This document shows, in pieces, positions 22,136 through 30,118 of a DNA stretch of 35,045 nucleotides; position 1 is the stretch's first letter, and each line of letters starts with the position of its first letter. Under the pieces are notes generated by a model that did not search any database, was not told where the DNA came from, and saw only the letters and a program-made list of their open reading frames with translations. The position numbers and the translations under genes were made by a program. This DNA comes from Gallionellaceae bacterium. GTDB taxonomy: Bacteria; Pseudomonadota; Gammaproteobacteria; Burkholderiales; Thiobacillaceae. The stretch lies in assembly GCA_028695325.1 (NCBI GenBank), contig JAQVJE010000006.1, positions 8,878 through 43,922 of the forward strand, read 5' to 3'.

Positions 22136-23587
22136 TCAGCCTCCCAGCAGGGCCGCCGCCTGGCGATACCAGTCGGCGAGATAAGGCGGGATGAATAGGC
22201 CCAGCATCAGGACCAGGCCCAGGTGCACGAATACCGGGGTCAAGGCGGGCTGGTGCGGCAGGCGTGGCAGCTCGGTTTCGCCGAACACCATCGGCTGCAC
22301 CTTGCCGAAGATGGAGGCGAAGGCCACCCCCAGGGCGGTGAGCAGGAAGGGCGTGGCCCAGGGGTGCTCGTGCATGGCGGTGGTGATGATGAGGAATTCG
22401 CTGGCGAACACCCCGAACGGCGGCACCCCGAGGATGGCCACGGTGCCCAGCATCAGGCTCCAGCCGATGGTGGGGTGGGTCTTGATGAGGCCGCGGATGC
22501 CGTCCATCAGCTGGGTGCCGGCGCTCTGGGTGGCGTGCCCCACCGCGAAGAAGATGGCCGACTTGGTGAGCGAATGCATGGTCATGTGCAGCAGGCCGGC
22601 GAAGCTCGCCACCGCCCCGCCCATGCCGAAAGCGAAGGTGACGAGGCCCATGTGCTCGATGGAGGAGTAGGCGAACATGCGCTTGACGTCGGTCTGGCGC
22701 TTGATCAGGAAGGCCGCCACCACCACCGACAGGAGGCCGAAGCCCATCATCAGGTTGCCCGCCAGGTCGGTGCCCAGGGCGCCGTCCACCAGCACCTTGG
22801 AGCGCATCACCGCGTACAGGGCGACGTTGAGCAGCAGGCCGGAGAGTACCGCCGAGATGGGGGTCGGGCCCTCGGCGTGGGCGTCGGGCAGCCAGTTGTG
22901 CAGGGGGGCGAGTCCCACCTTGGTGCCGTAGCCCACCAGCAGGAAGACGAAGGCCAGCGACAGCACGGTCGGCTCCAGCTGCTCCTTGACACCGTTGAGG
23001 TGGGTCCAGAGCAGGGCGGTGCCGCCGGCGCCGAGCACCTTCTCGGCCGCGAAGTAGAGCAGGATGGTGCCGAACAGGGCCTGGGCGATGCCGACGCCGC
23101 ACAGTATAAAGTACTTCCAGGCCGCCTCCAGCGAGGCAGGGGTGCGGTAGAGGGAAACCAGCAGCACGGTGGCCAGGGTCGCGCCCTCCATGGACACCCA
23201 CAGGATGCCCATGTTGTTGGTGGTCAGGGCCAGCAGCATGGCGCCGATGAAGATCTGGTAGCTGGCGTGGTATAGGCGCAGGCGCTGGTCGTTCAGCCGC
23301 CCATGCTCCTTCTCGATGCGCATGTAGGGACGCGAGAACAGGGCCGTGGTGAAGGCCACGAAGGCGGTCAGGGCGACCAGGAAGACGTTGAAGGAGTCGA
23401 TGAAGAACCAGCCGTCGCCGACCATGATGGGCCCCTCGGCGACGATGCGCGCGGTCAGCGCCGCCGCCGCCAGCAGGGTCAGCAGACTGAACAGTGCGTT
23501 GATCTCGGGGGCATTGCCGCGATTGCCCCAGAGCGCCAGGAATAGCCCACCGGCGAGCGGGATGCCGAGTACCCAGTAGATTTCCAT
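22136..23587 (-). CDS. hyfF: HyfF/NuoN-like ion-translocating membrane subunit
   Basis: 483-residue antiporter-like subunit with about 13-14 membrane segments. Family motifs include LWVSMEGATLATVLLVSLYRTPASLEAAWKY with the key glutamate and the core GYGTKVGLAPLHNWLPDAHAEGPTPISAVLSG, whose lysine and histidine lie on the proton/sodium path. RMFAYSSIEHMGLV follows. It should move H+ or Na+ across the membrane in the complex. It is one base from the HyfG-like gene and abuts the HyfE-like stop with no gap. Confidence 0.9.
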   Translation of the reverse strand: MEIYWVLGIPLAGGLFLALWGNRGNAPEINALFSLLTLLAAAALTARIVAEGPIMVGDGWFFIDSFNVFLVALTAFVAFTTALFSRPYMRIEKEHGRLNDQRLRLYHASYQIFIGAMLLALTTNNMGILWVSMEGATLATVLLVSLYRTPASLEAAWKYFILCGVGIAQALFGTILLYFAAEKVLGAGGTALLWTHLNGVKEQLEPTVLSLAFVFLLVGYGTKVGLAPLHNWLPDAHAEGPTPISAVLSGLLLNVALYAVMRSKVLVDGALGTDLAGNLMMGFGLLSVVVAAFLIKRQTDVKRMFAYSSIEHMGLVTFAFGMGGAVASFAGLLHMTMHSLTKSAIFFAVGHATQSAGTQLMDGIRGLIKTHPTIGWSLMLGTVAILGVPPFGVFASEFLIITTAMHEHPWATPFLLTALGVAFASIFGKVQPMVFGETELPRLPHQPALTPVFVHLGLVLMLGLFIPPYLADWYRQAAALLGG

Positions 23588-24250
23588 TTAGCGTTCTTTC
23601 AGCTTTTCCATGTGCTTGAGGTCGAGCGAATCGAAGGTCTCGCGGATCTGGAAGAAGAAGATGCCGAGCACGAAGACGCCGACCAGGACGTCAAGGGCGA
23701 CGCCCATCTCAACCACCAGCGGCATGCCGTAGCTGGCGCTGGTGGCGGCGAAGAAGAGGCCGTTTTCCATGGCCAGGAAGCCGATCACCTGCGGGATCGC
23801 CTTGCTGCGCGTGATCATCATCAGGAAGGCGAGCAGCACCGAAGCCATGGCGATGCCGAGGGTGGAGCGGGTCACCGTGCCGGCCATCTGGGAGATGGGT
23901 AGGGCCAGGTTAAAGGCGAAGATGACCAGGACGATGCCGATCAGCATGGTGGTCGGGATGTTGATCATCGGTTCCACCTCGCGGTCGACGTCGAGGCGCT
24001 TGATCAGGCGGAAGAAGTACCAGGGCATGGCGACCACCTTGAGCACGACGGTAAGCACCGCCGAGTAGTAAAGGTGGTGCTGACCGGTCGACCAGGCGAC
24101 GATGGCAGTGGAGGCGGCCAGCGCCCCCCCCTGCCAGGCGAACAGGGTGACCAGGCCGGCGATGCGGCGCTGCGACAGCATGGCAAAGGCGATCAGCAGC
24201 AGCAGCGCCGCCAGCAGATTGACCACTTGCAGGGTGTAGCTCAGTGCCAC
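23588..24250 (-). CDS. hyfE: HyfE-like membrane subunit
   Basis: 220-residue protein with about six or seven membrane segments, of HyfE/NuoK-type character and close to the usual HyfE length. Typical parts are an N-terminal hydrophobic pair, RSKAIPQVIGFLAMENGLFFAATSASYGMPLVVEMGVALDVLVGVFVLG with the conserved membrane glutamates, and a charged C-terminus. The start is set at GTG 24250-24248, which has GGAGGT six bases upstream. The in-frame GTG at 24256 touches the ribosome site and is less likely. Confidence 0.87.
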   Translation of the reverse strand: MALSYTLQVVNLLAALLLLIAFAMLSQRRIAGLVTLFAWQGGALAASTAIVAWSTGQHHLYYSAVLTVVLKVVAMPWYFFRLIKRLDVDREVEPMINIPTTMLIGIVLVIFAFNLALPISQMAGTVTRSTLGIAMASVLLAFLMMITRSKAIPQVIGFLAMENGLFFAATSASYGMPLVVEMGVALDVLVGVFVLGIFFFQIRETFDSLDLKHMEKLKER

Positions 24251-24252
24251 GA

Positions 24253-25197
24253 TCACACCTCCAGGATGAAGTGGGTCAACATGCCCAGCACGGCGAGCAG
24301 GAAGGCGGTGCCGAGGAACTCGGGGGCGCGGAACAGGCGCATCTTGGCCGAGATGGTCTCCAGGAAGGCGAGTCCCGCCCCGCCCGCGAGCAACTTGCCG
24401 AGCAGCGCCAGAACGGCGAGCGGCAGGGCGGCCAGGTCGCCGGCCTGGGCGATGCCCCAGGGCAGGAACAGGGCGATGCCGAGGGCGGAGTAGACGAACA
24501 GCTTGAGCGCCACCGCCCACTCGATCAGGGCCAGGTGGCGGGCCGAGTATTCCAGGATCATGGCCTCGTGGATCATGGTCAGTTCCAGGTGGGTGGTGGG
24601 GTTGTCCACCGGGATGCGGGCGTTCTCCGCCGTCGACACCATCCAGAACGCCACCGCCGCGAAGGCCAGGCTGGGGTAGATGACGAACTGCTTGTGCGCC
24701 AGGGTCTCGACGATCACCGGCAGCTCGGTGGACTGCGAGATCAGGCTGGCGGTGAAGAACACCATCAGGAGTGCCGGCTCGGCCAGGAAGGAGATGAGCA
24801 TCTCGCGCCGCGCCCCCAGGGTGCCGAAGGAGGTGCCGATGTCCATGGCGGCGAGCGCCAGGAACACCCGCGCCAGGGCGAAGATGCCGACCAGGGCAAT
24901 GACGTCGGCGGCCGGCGAGAACGGCAGGTCGTTGACGATGGTGGGCACGATGCCGGCTGCCAGGGCCATGCAGGCGAAGATCATGTAGGGCGCGAAGCGG
25001 AACAGGGGCGAGGCGTCGTGGGCGATCACCGCGTCCTTGTGGAACAGCTTGCGGATCACCCGGTAGGGCTGCGTGATCGGCGGTGCCGAGCGGCCCTGCA
25101 GCCAGGCACGGCACTGGTTGACCCAGCCCATCAGCAGGGGGGCCAGCAGGATCGCCAGCAGGGTCTGTAAAACTTGCAGGAGAATGCCGGTGGTCAT
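24253..25197 (-). CDS. hyfC: HyfC/NuoH-like membrane subunit
   Basis: 314-residue NuoH-family subunit with about eight membrane segments, the piece that links the peripheral arm to the ion-pumping arm. The signature ENARIPVDNPTTHLELTMIHEAMILEYS is intact, with the acidic residues of the family; the GTSFGTLGARREMLISFLAEPALLMVF segment is also well conserved. It starts four bases after the HyfB-like stop and ends two bases before the HyfE-like start. Confidence 0.92.
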   Translation of the reverse strand: MTTGILLQVLQTLLAILLAPLLMGWVNQCRAWLQGRSAPPITQPYRVIRKLFHKDAVIAHDASPLFRFAPYMIFACMALAAGIVPTIVNDLPFSPAADVIALVGIFALARVFLALAAMDIGTSFGTLGARREMLISFLAEPALLMVFFTASLISQSTELPVIVETLAHKQFVIYPSLAFAAVAFWMVSTAENARIPVDNPTTHLELTMIHEAMILEYSARHLALIEWAVALKLFVYSALGIALFLPWGIAQAGDLAALPLAVLALLGKLLAGGAGLAFLETISAKMRLFRAPEFLGTAFLLAVLGMLTHFILEV

Positions 25198-25201
25198 GGG
25201 G

Positions 25202-27199
25202 TCACCGCGTGAAAACGAGCAGGAAGATCAGGGTGGCGAAGCTGTACACCAGATACCACTGGATGCGGCCGTGTTGCAGTCGGCCGGCCTGCGCCGACAG
25301 CCAGGTTGCCAGGTCGGCGATCGGCTGGTAGAGCAGCAGCCAGATCTTGTCGCGGCTGTCGCCGCGGTAGTGCGGCTTGCGGTCGAACGGGTCGGGCATC
25401 TCGCGCTCCACCCGCATGAAGACATCGAAGACCTGCCGGATCGGCTGGCCGAAACCCTCGGCGCTGTCCTGCATGCGTGCGTCCTGCTCGGCGTAGCCGC
25501 AGTCCCACGGGTCGGCGCGGCGGATGCGGCCGTGGTAGACCCGGCGCACGGCCAGGAAGGTGACCAGGAGGACGGCCAGCACCACCAAGAGGAAAACCAG
25601 CGGGGCGTAGCTGGCACGCTCGGCCGAAACCGGCGCCAGGAACAGCCAGTTGCCGTCGTTGACCAGGGTCTGGCTGATCAGCAGCCGGGTCACCGGGGCC
25701 AGGGCGTCGATCACCATGGCCGGGAACAGCCCCAGGAGGACGCAGGCGGCCGCCAGCCAGAGCATGCCGAGGCGCTCCGGCCAGCCGGCGTCGTGGGCAT
25801 GTTTGAGGTTCTCGGCGCGCGGCTGGCCGAGGAAGACCACGCCGAAGAACTTGACCATCACGTAGGCGGCCAGCGCGGCGGCCATGGCGATGGCGGCGGC
25901 GGCCACCGGGATCACCATGTTGAGGTAGTTGTGTGCCAAGCCCGGGGTGAGCAGGAAGGCCTGCAGCAGCAGCCACTCGGAGACGAAGCCGTTGAGCGGC
26001 GGCATCCCGGCGATGGCGAGCGCCCCCACCAGGGTCAGCCAGGCGGTCCACGGCATGCGCCGGATCAGTCCACCCAGGGCGCCCATGTGGCGCACCCCGG
26101 TACTGTGCAGCACCGAACCGGTGCCGACGAACAGCAGGCCCTTGAAGAAGGCGTGGTTGAGGGCGTGGTAGAGCAGCGCAGTCATAGTGAGTGCCGCCAG
26201 GGCGCCCTTGCCGTCGGCGAAGAAGATCACCGTGAGGCCGAAGCCGGCCAGGATGATGCCGATGTTCTCGATCGACGACCAGGCCAGGAGCCGCTTCATG
26301 TCCGACTGCACGGCGGCGAAGATCACCCCGTACAGGGCGGTGAGCAGGCCGAGCGCCAGGGCCAGGGTGCCCCACCAGGCGATCTGCACGTTGAGCAGAT
26401 CGAAGGTCACCCGCAGGAGGCCGTAGATGGCGGTCTTCAGCATCACCCCGGACATCAGGGCCGACACCGGCGAGGGTGCCGCCGGGTGGGCCTCGGGCAG
26501 CCAGACGTGCATGGGCACCAGGCCAGCCTTGGCGCCGAAGCCGAACAGGGCAAGCAGGAAGGCGACCGAGGCCCAGAACGGGGTCAGCTCGGCAGAACGC
26601 ATGTAGTCGAAGGTGTAGGCACCGTGGCCGCCCTGCAGGACGCCGAAGCAGAGCAGCAGGGACACCGCGCCGACGTGGGCGATCAATAGATAGAGGAAGC
26701 CGGCGCGGCGGATGTCCGAAATCTTGTGGTCGGTGGTGACCAGGAAGTAGGACGACAGCGCCATCAGCTCCCAGGCCACCATGAAGGCGTAGGCGTCGTC
26801 AGCCAGCAGCACCAGCACCATGCCGGCCAGGAAGAGGTGGTACCAGAGCGACAGCAGGGCAAGGGGGCCGGCCGCCATGGTGCGGAAGTAGCCGACCGCG
26901 TAGACCGTGACGCCGAATGCGGCACCGCCCAGGAGTACCAGGAAGAAGCCCGACAGTGCGTCCAGGCGCAGGTGGAAGGGCAAGTCGGGCAGGCCGATGG
27001 GCAGCACGAAATGCCCACCTGGCAGCACCAGCCCGGCCACCCCCACCGCCGCGATGGCCAGCGCACCGAGGGCGCCGAGCGGCATGACGAGACTCGTAAC
27101 CAAGTGGCCGCGGCGCTGCAGCAGCAGGCTGGCGCCGGCCAGCAGCAGCCAATAGAGGACTATGCCCCAGGCCCATTGCAGGGGAATCGGTTCAGGCAT
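25202..27199 (-). CDS. hyfB: HyfB/NuoL-like ion-translocating membrane subunit
   Basis: 665-residue Mrp-type antiporter-like subunit with about 14-16 membrane segments. Motifs include AFMVAWELMALSSYFLVTTDH, the GFGAKAGLVPMHVWLPEAHPAAPSPVSALMSG core with its lysine and histidine, RLLAWSSIENIGI and the HALNHAFFKGLLF segment. It is the first gene of the complex, 66 bases after sulP, so both may share the upstream sigma-54 promoter. No separate HyfD-like antiporter gene is present, and there is no HyfA- or HyfH-like ferredoxin gene next to it. Confidence 0.92.
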   Translation of the reverse strand: MPEPIPLQWAWGIVLYWLLLAGASLLLQRRGHLVTSLVMPLGALGALAIAAVGVAGLVLPGGHFVLPIGLPDLPFHLRLDALSGFFLVLLGGAAFGVTVYAVGYFRTMAAGPLALLSLWYHLFLAGMVLVLLADDAYAFMVAWELMALSSYFLVTTDHKISDIRRAGFLYLLIAHVGAVSLLLCFGVLQGGHGAYTFDYMRSAELTPFWASVAFLLALFGFGAKAGLVPMHVWLPEAHPAAPSPVSALMSGVMLKTAIYGLLRVTFDLLNVQIAWWGTLALALGLLTALYGVIFAAVQSDMKRLLAWSSIENIGIILAGFGLTVIFFADGKGALAALTMTALLYHALNHAFFKGLLFVGTGSVLHSTGVRHMGALGGLIRRMPWTAWLTLVGALAIAGMPPLNGFVSEWLLLQAFLLTPGLAHNYLNMVIPVAAAAIAMAAALAAYVMVKFFGVVFLGQPRAENLKHAHDAGWPERLGMLWLAAACVLLGLFPAMVIDALAPVTRLLISQTLVNDGNWLFLAPVSAERASYAPLVFLLVVLAVLLVTFLAVRRVYHGRIRRADPWDCGYAEQDARMQDSAEGFGQPIRQVFDVFMRVEREMPDPFDRKPHYRGDSRDKIWLLLYQPIADLATWLSAQAGRLQHGRIQWYLVYSFATLIFLLVFTR

Positions 27200-27233
27200 T
27201 TTGGCTCATCGTCGTGGCTCGCTGGGACAGGTC

Positions 27234-27253
27234 GGCTTGGCTTGCGCCAAGCC
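27234..27253. terminator. Hairpin between sulP and the HyfB-like gene
   Basis: 8-bp perfect stem (GGCTTGGC and GCCAAGCC) with a TTGC loop in the 66-nt gap. There is no T-run. It may partly separate or process the sulP and hyf-like parts of one transcript. Confidence 0.45.
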
Positions 27254-27265
27254 CTGAATCATCCA

Positions 27266-29389
27266 TCATGCATTGGCCGGTTTCAAGGCGCAGAACAGGT
27301 CATCCGCCGCCTTGTCGCCCAGGCGGGCGTAGATCGCGGCGATGGCCTGGTCCTCGGTGGCGAAGATATTGTCCTGGCCGACCAGGTCGATGAGGCCGGT
27401 GTGGCGCATGACGTCGAGCACCTGCCTCTTCAGGCCGGAGAAGACGATCTGCATGCCGCCGTCGCGCAGGCGGCTGACCAGGTGGTGCATCACCTCCTCG
27501 CCGGAGGCGTCGAGCTGGTTGATGGCGTCGCCCACCACAAGGACATACTCGGCCTTCGGCTTCGCCGCCACCGCCTCCAGGATGGTGTCCTCGAAGTAGG
27601 CCACGTTGGCGAAATAGAGCGAGCCGTCGAAGCGGATGGCGACGATGTGGTCGCTGGTAGGCAGGCCCGGGTTGACCATGACGTCGCGCAGGGTGCCATC
27701 GCTGTAGCGACCTAGCTGGGCGACGCGTGGCTTCATGGTGCGGTACAGGTAGAGGACGATGGCGAGGCCGGCACCCACCATGATGCCCTTGTCCAGGTGC
27801 GGCGCCATGAGCAGGGTGGCGGCGAAGGTGACGACGGCGGCGATGCCGTCGTGGCGGCTGGCGTGCCAGGCATGCCTGACGGCGCCGAAGTTCACCAGGC
27901 CGATCACCGCCATGATGATGATGGCGGCCAGCACCGCCTGCGGCAGGTGGTAGAGCAGCGGGGTGAGGAACAGCAGGGTGAGCAGCACGAACAGGGCGGT
28001 GATCACCGCGGCGAGGCCGCTCCGCGCCCCGGCGTTGTAGTTCACAGCCGAACGTGAGAAGGAACCCGACACCGGGAATGCCTGGGTGAAGCCGCCGACG
28101 ATGTTGGCCAGGCCCTGGCCGACCAGTTCCTGGTTGGGGTCCACCTTCTGCTTGGCCTTGGTGGCCAGCGCCTTGGCGATGGAGATGGCCTCCATGAAGC
28201 CGACCAGGGAGATGACGATGGCGGCCGAGAGCAGCGAGCCGATGGCGCCCAGGTCGAGGCTCGGCATGGACACCGACGGCAGTCCCTCGGGGATCTTGCC
28301 CACCACCTCACCGCCGCCCACCAGCTTGAATTCGCCGGCCTTGATGCCGCGGATACGGTAGGTGTGACCATCGCCGGTCACGCCGGGCGGAAGGCGGTCG
28401 GCGGCATGGATCGCCACGGTATTGCCATCGCCGTCCGCCACCCGCAGCACGGCCACCTTGCGCAGCGTCTTCCTCAACTTGGTGGCCTCCGCCTCGGTCG
28501 CCTGTGCCTCGATGGCGGCCAGCTCCATCTCATATTCCAGGCGCGCGGCCTGCGGGCTGTGCTTGCCGTGCTCGTGCTGGGCCGCCTTCAGCTCGCTCGC
28601 CTTGGCCGCCTTGGCGGCGGCCAGTTCCTCGTGGTGCGCGGTGAGGGCGGCGACGTCGGCGACCATGGCGGCCAGCTCGGCATCAGCGATCTGGTCGATG
28701 CGGCCGCTGGTGTTCTTCTCGAAGCCGATCGCCCAGGACAGCGTAGTGGTCACCGCCACGGCAATCAGGACGCCCGGCCACTTCGGCCGGTAGCGCTTCA
28801 CCGCCCACATCATGGCGATGCCCAGGATGCCCATGGCCAGGGTGGGCAGGTGAGTGTCGCCCAGCTGCAGGGCCACCCCCCAGATGTCGTTAAGGAAGTG
28901 CTCGGAGCGGCCCATGGGCACGCCGAACAGCTTGGACACCTGGGACAGGCCGATGATGATGGCCGCTGCATTGGTGAAGCCGACGATCACCGGGTGGGAG
29001 AGGAAGTTCACCACCACCCCCAGCTTGAACAGGCCGAGGACCAGCTGGACGATGCCGACCAGCAGTGCCAGCAGGATGGCCAGGGCAACGAACTGGTCGG
29101 AGCCGGGCGCCGCCAGGGGGGCCAGCGAGGAGGCGGTCAGCAGGGACACCACCGCCACCGGACCGGTGCCGAGGAAGTTGGAGGACCCCATCATCGAGGC
29201 GACAGCCACCGGCAGGAAGGCAGCATAGAGGCCGTAGTAGGCCGGCAGGCCGGCCAGCTGGGCATATGCCATGGACTGCGGGATCAACACCAGGGCGACG
29301 GTTACACCGGCAACGAAGTCGGGCTTGACGGTGTCTAGCCGGAGGGGGAACCAGCGCAGGAAGGGCAGGAAGCGGGCGAGATTGTGCAT
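27266..29389 (-). CDS. SulP-family anion transporter with STAS domain and coiled-coil insertion
   Basis: 707-residue SulP protein. Residues 20-222 hold the first membrane half, including the family stretch VALVLIPQSMAYAQLAGLPAYYGLYA. The second half starts near 362 (VVGKIPEGLPS) and runs to about 550, with FPVSGSFSRSAVN at 438-450. A STAS domain follows at 578-690 (NQLDASGEE at 624-632). Residues 224-361 are an unusual insertion: a charged, Ala/Glu/Lys-rich coiled coil (about 235-310), then a small beta-rich part. Ordinary SulP proteins have only a short loop there. Members carry sulfate, bicarbonate, chloride or other anions, and the sequence does not fix the substrate. The start ATG 29389 is ten bases after a Usp-like gene. 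Confidence 0.9.
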   Translation of the reverse strand: MHNLARFLPFLRWFPLRLDTVKPDFVAGVTVALVLIPQSMAYAQLAGLPAYYGLYAAFLPVAVASMMGSSNFLGTGPVAVVSLLTASSLAPLAAPGSDQFVALAILLALLVGIVQLVLGLFKLGVVVNFLSHPVIVGFTNAAAIIIGLSQVSKLFGVPMGRSEHFLNDIWGVALQLGDTHLPTLAMGILGIAMMWAVKRYRPKWPGVLIAVAVTTTLSWAIGFEKNTSGRIDQIADAELAAMVADVAALTAHHEELAAAKAAKASELKAAQHEHGKHSPQAARLEYEMELAAIEAQATEAEATKLRKTLRKVAVLRVADGDGNTVAIHAADRLPPGVTGDGHTYRIRGIKAGEFKLVGGGEVVGKIPEGLPSVSMPSLDLGAIGSLLSAAIVISLVGFMEAISIAKALATKAKQKVDPNQELVGQGLANIVGGFTQAFPVSGSFSRSAVNYNAGARSGLAAVITALFVLLTLLFLTPLLYHLPQAVLAAIIIMAVIGLVNFGAVRHAWHASRHDGIAAVVTFAATLLMAPHLDKGIMVGAGLAIVLYLYRTMKPRVAQLGRYSDGTLRDVMVNPGLPTSDHIVAIRFDGSLYFANVAYFEDTILEAVAAKPKAEYVLVVGDAINQLDASGEEVMHHLVSRLRDGGMQIVFSGLKRQVLDVMRHTGLIDLVGQDNIFATEDQAIAAIYARLGDKAADDLFCALKPANA

Positions 29390-29399
29390 GATGTGCCTA

Positions 29400-29774
29400 T
29401 TAGGTTTCTTCGGGCAGGCCAGGTTGGTCGGAGGCCGCCACCAGCGGGCAGTCGAGCCGGGACCAGGGGTCCTGGCCTGCGCCTGCCCAGGCCTTGGGCC
29501 GGCCCACCACCACGGAGACGATGCATTCGTGCCGATGGGCATGGTCGACCACGTCCTTGGCCTTGAGGTCGGCCACCGGGGTCAGACGCCCCGCAATGCC
29601 GGCCGCATCGAGGGCCTGTAGCCTGGAACGCACCTCGGCCCAGTCTGGCCGGGCCGGATCGGCCAGCACCTCCAGCTCGGCCTCCAGGCGCCGGCACAAG
29701 CCGGCCGCCGCCGTGAACAGGCGATCGAGCGGCGAAGCCAGGCGCAGGGCGAGGAGGACGCGACGCTTGGTCAT
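29400..29774 (-). CDS. Usp-like small protein
   Basis: 124-residue protein with a universal-stress-protein-like fold: an N-terminal RRVLLALRL strand, a helical middle part with ARPDWAEVRSRLQAL, then the SVVVGRPKA strand. The usual Usp nucleotide-binding motif (G-x2-G-x9-G-S/T) is not recognisable, so it is probably a non-ATP-binding member. It starts six bases after a 35-codon ORF and ends ten bases before sulP. All three are likely in one sigma-54-driven operon. Assignment to Usp is by pattern and moderately sure. Confidence 0.65.
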   Translation of the reverse strand: MTKRRVLLALRLASPLDRLFTAAAGLCRRLEAELEVLADPARPDWAEVRSRLQALDAAGIAGRLTPVADLKAKDVVDHAHRHECIVSVVVGRPKAWAGAGQDPWSRLDCPLVAASDQPGLPEET

Positions 29775-29780
29775 GCCGTC

Positions 29781-29888
29781 TCAGCGCAGCCGGCGGGCGC
29801 TGACGGCACAGGAACGCTCGGACAGGGCCGCGCCGGGCAGGGCGATGGCCTTGAGCAGGTCTCTCGCGAAATCGAACAATGCACGCAT
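29781..29888 (-). CDS. Small 35-residue protein at the head of the usp-sulP operon
   Basis: A short frame with ATG at 29888 and stop at 29781-29783. A good ribosome site (GGAG, seven bases upstream) precedes it, and a sigma-54 promoter lies just before that. Residues 2-17 would form an amphipathic or membrane-surface helix, there is one cysteine (C27), and the C-terminus is basic (ends ARRLR). It ends six bases before the Usp-like start, so it is either a small functional protein or a translated leader. I do not recognise a family. Confidence 0.6.
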   Translation of the reverse strand: MRALFDFARDLLKAIALPGAALSERSCAVSARRLR

Positions 29889-29919
29889 GGTGGGTCTCCA
29901 AAAAAGTCGGCATCTCCAT

Positions 29920-29935
29920 TGCAGGAACCATGCCA
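29920..29935 (-). promoter_or_regulatory. Sigma-54 promoter for the small ORF-usp-sulP operon
   Basis: On the minus strand, TGGCATGGTTCCTGCA. GG (29934-29933) and GC (29922-29921) are separated by exactly ten bases, and TGGCA-G plus TGCA fit the -24/-12 consensus TGGCACG-N4-TTGCA. The GC is about 33 bases upstream of the ATG at 29888. An NtrC-family activator is encoded next door. Confidence 0.75.
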
Positions 29936-30084
29936 TCCCCACCACAACTACAACGCATTGTTTTTATTATGTTTTACTGACGCCATTTGGAACCACTACC
30001 ACCAGGCCATTACAAAATGCAACCATTCCAGCGCCCTCGTTAACCAGCCATTAACAAAACAAGGCTTTAACCCGCAAACAGTTT

Positions 30085-30099
30085 GTTGCGTAGTGCAAC
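30085..30099. promoter_or_regulatory. Candidate activator site GTTGC-N5-GCAAC
   Basis: A perfect inverted repeat GTTGCGTAGTGCAAC about 150 bases upstream of the sigma-54 promoter at 29920-29935, a usual distance for an enhancer-type upstream site. A weaker copy (ATTAC-N5-GCAAC, 30009-30023) lies about 80 bases upstream, and a half-site TTGCAAC ends at 30118. A related element precedes the second sigma-54 promoter (33055-33069). The site also sits just before the kinase gene, so autoregulation is possible. The surrounding 230-nt gap (29889-30118) is distinctly AT-rich. Confidence 0.45.
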
Positions 30100-30118
30100 A
30101 TTCGGATAGACTTGCAAC

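Noticed and set aside
27234-27253. GG-N10-GC match upstream of the HyfB-like gene as a third sigma-54 promoter
   Set aside because: On the minus strand TGGC and GC fall in the arms of a perfect palindrome, and the -12 part (AAGCC) fits poorly; a hairpin explains it better.
27266-29389. Naming the SulP protein a sulfate or a bicarbonate transporter
   Set aside because: SulP sequence alone does not fix the substrate; context favours bicarbonate but does not prove it.
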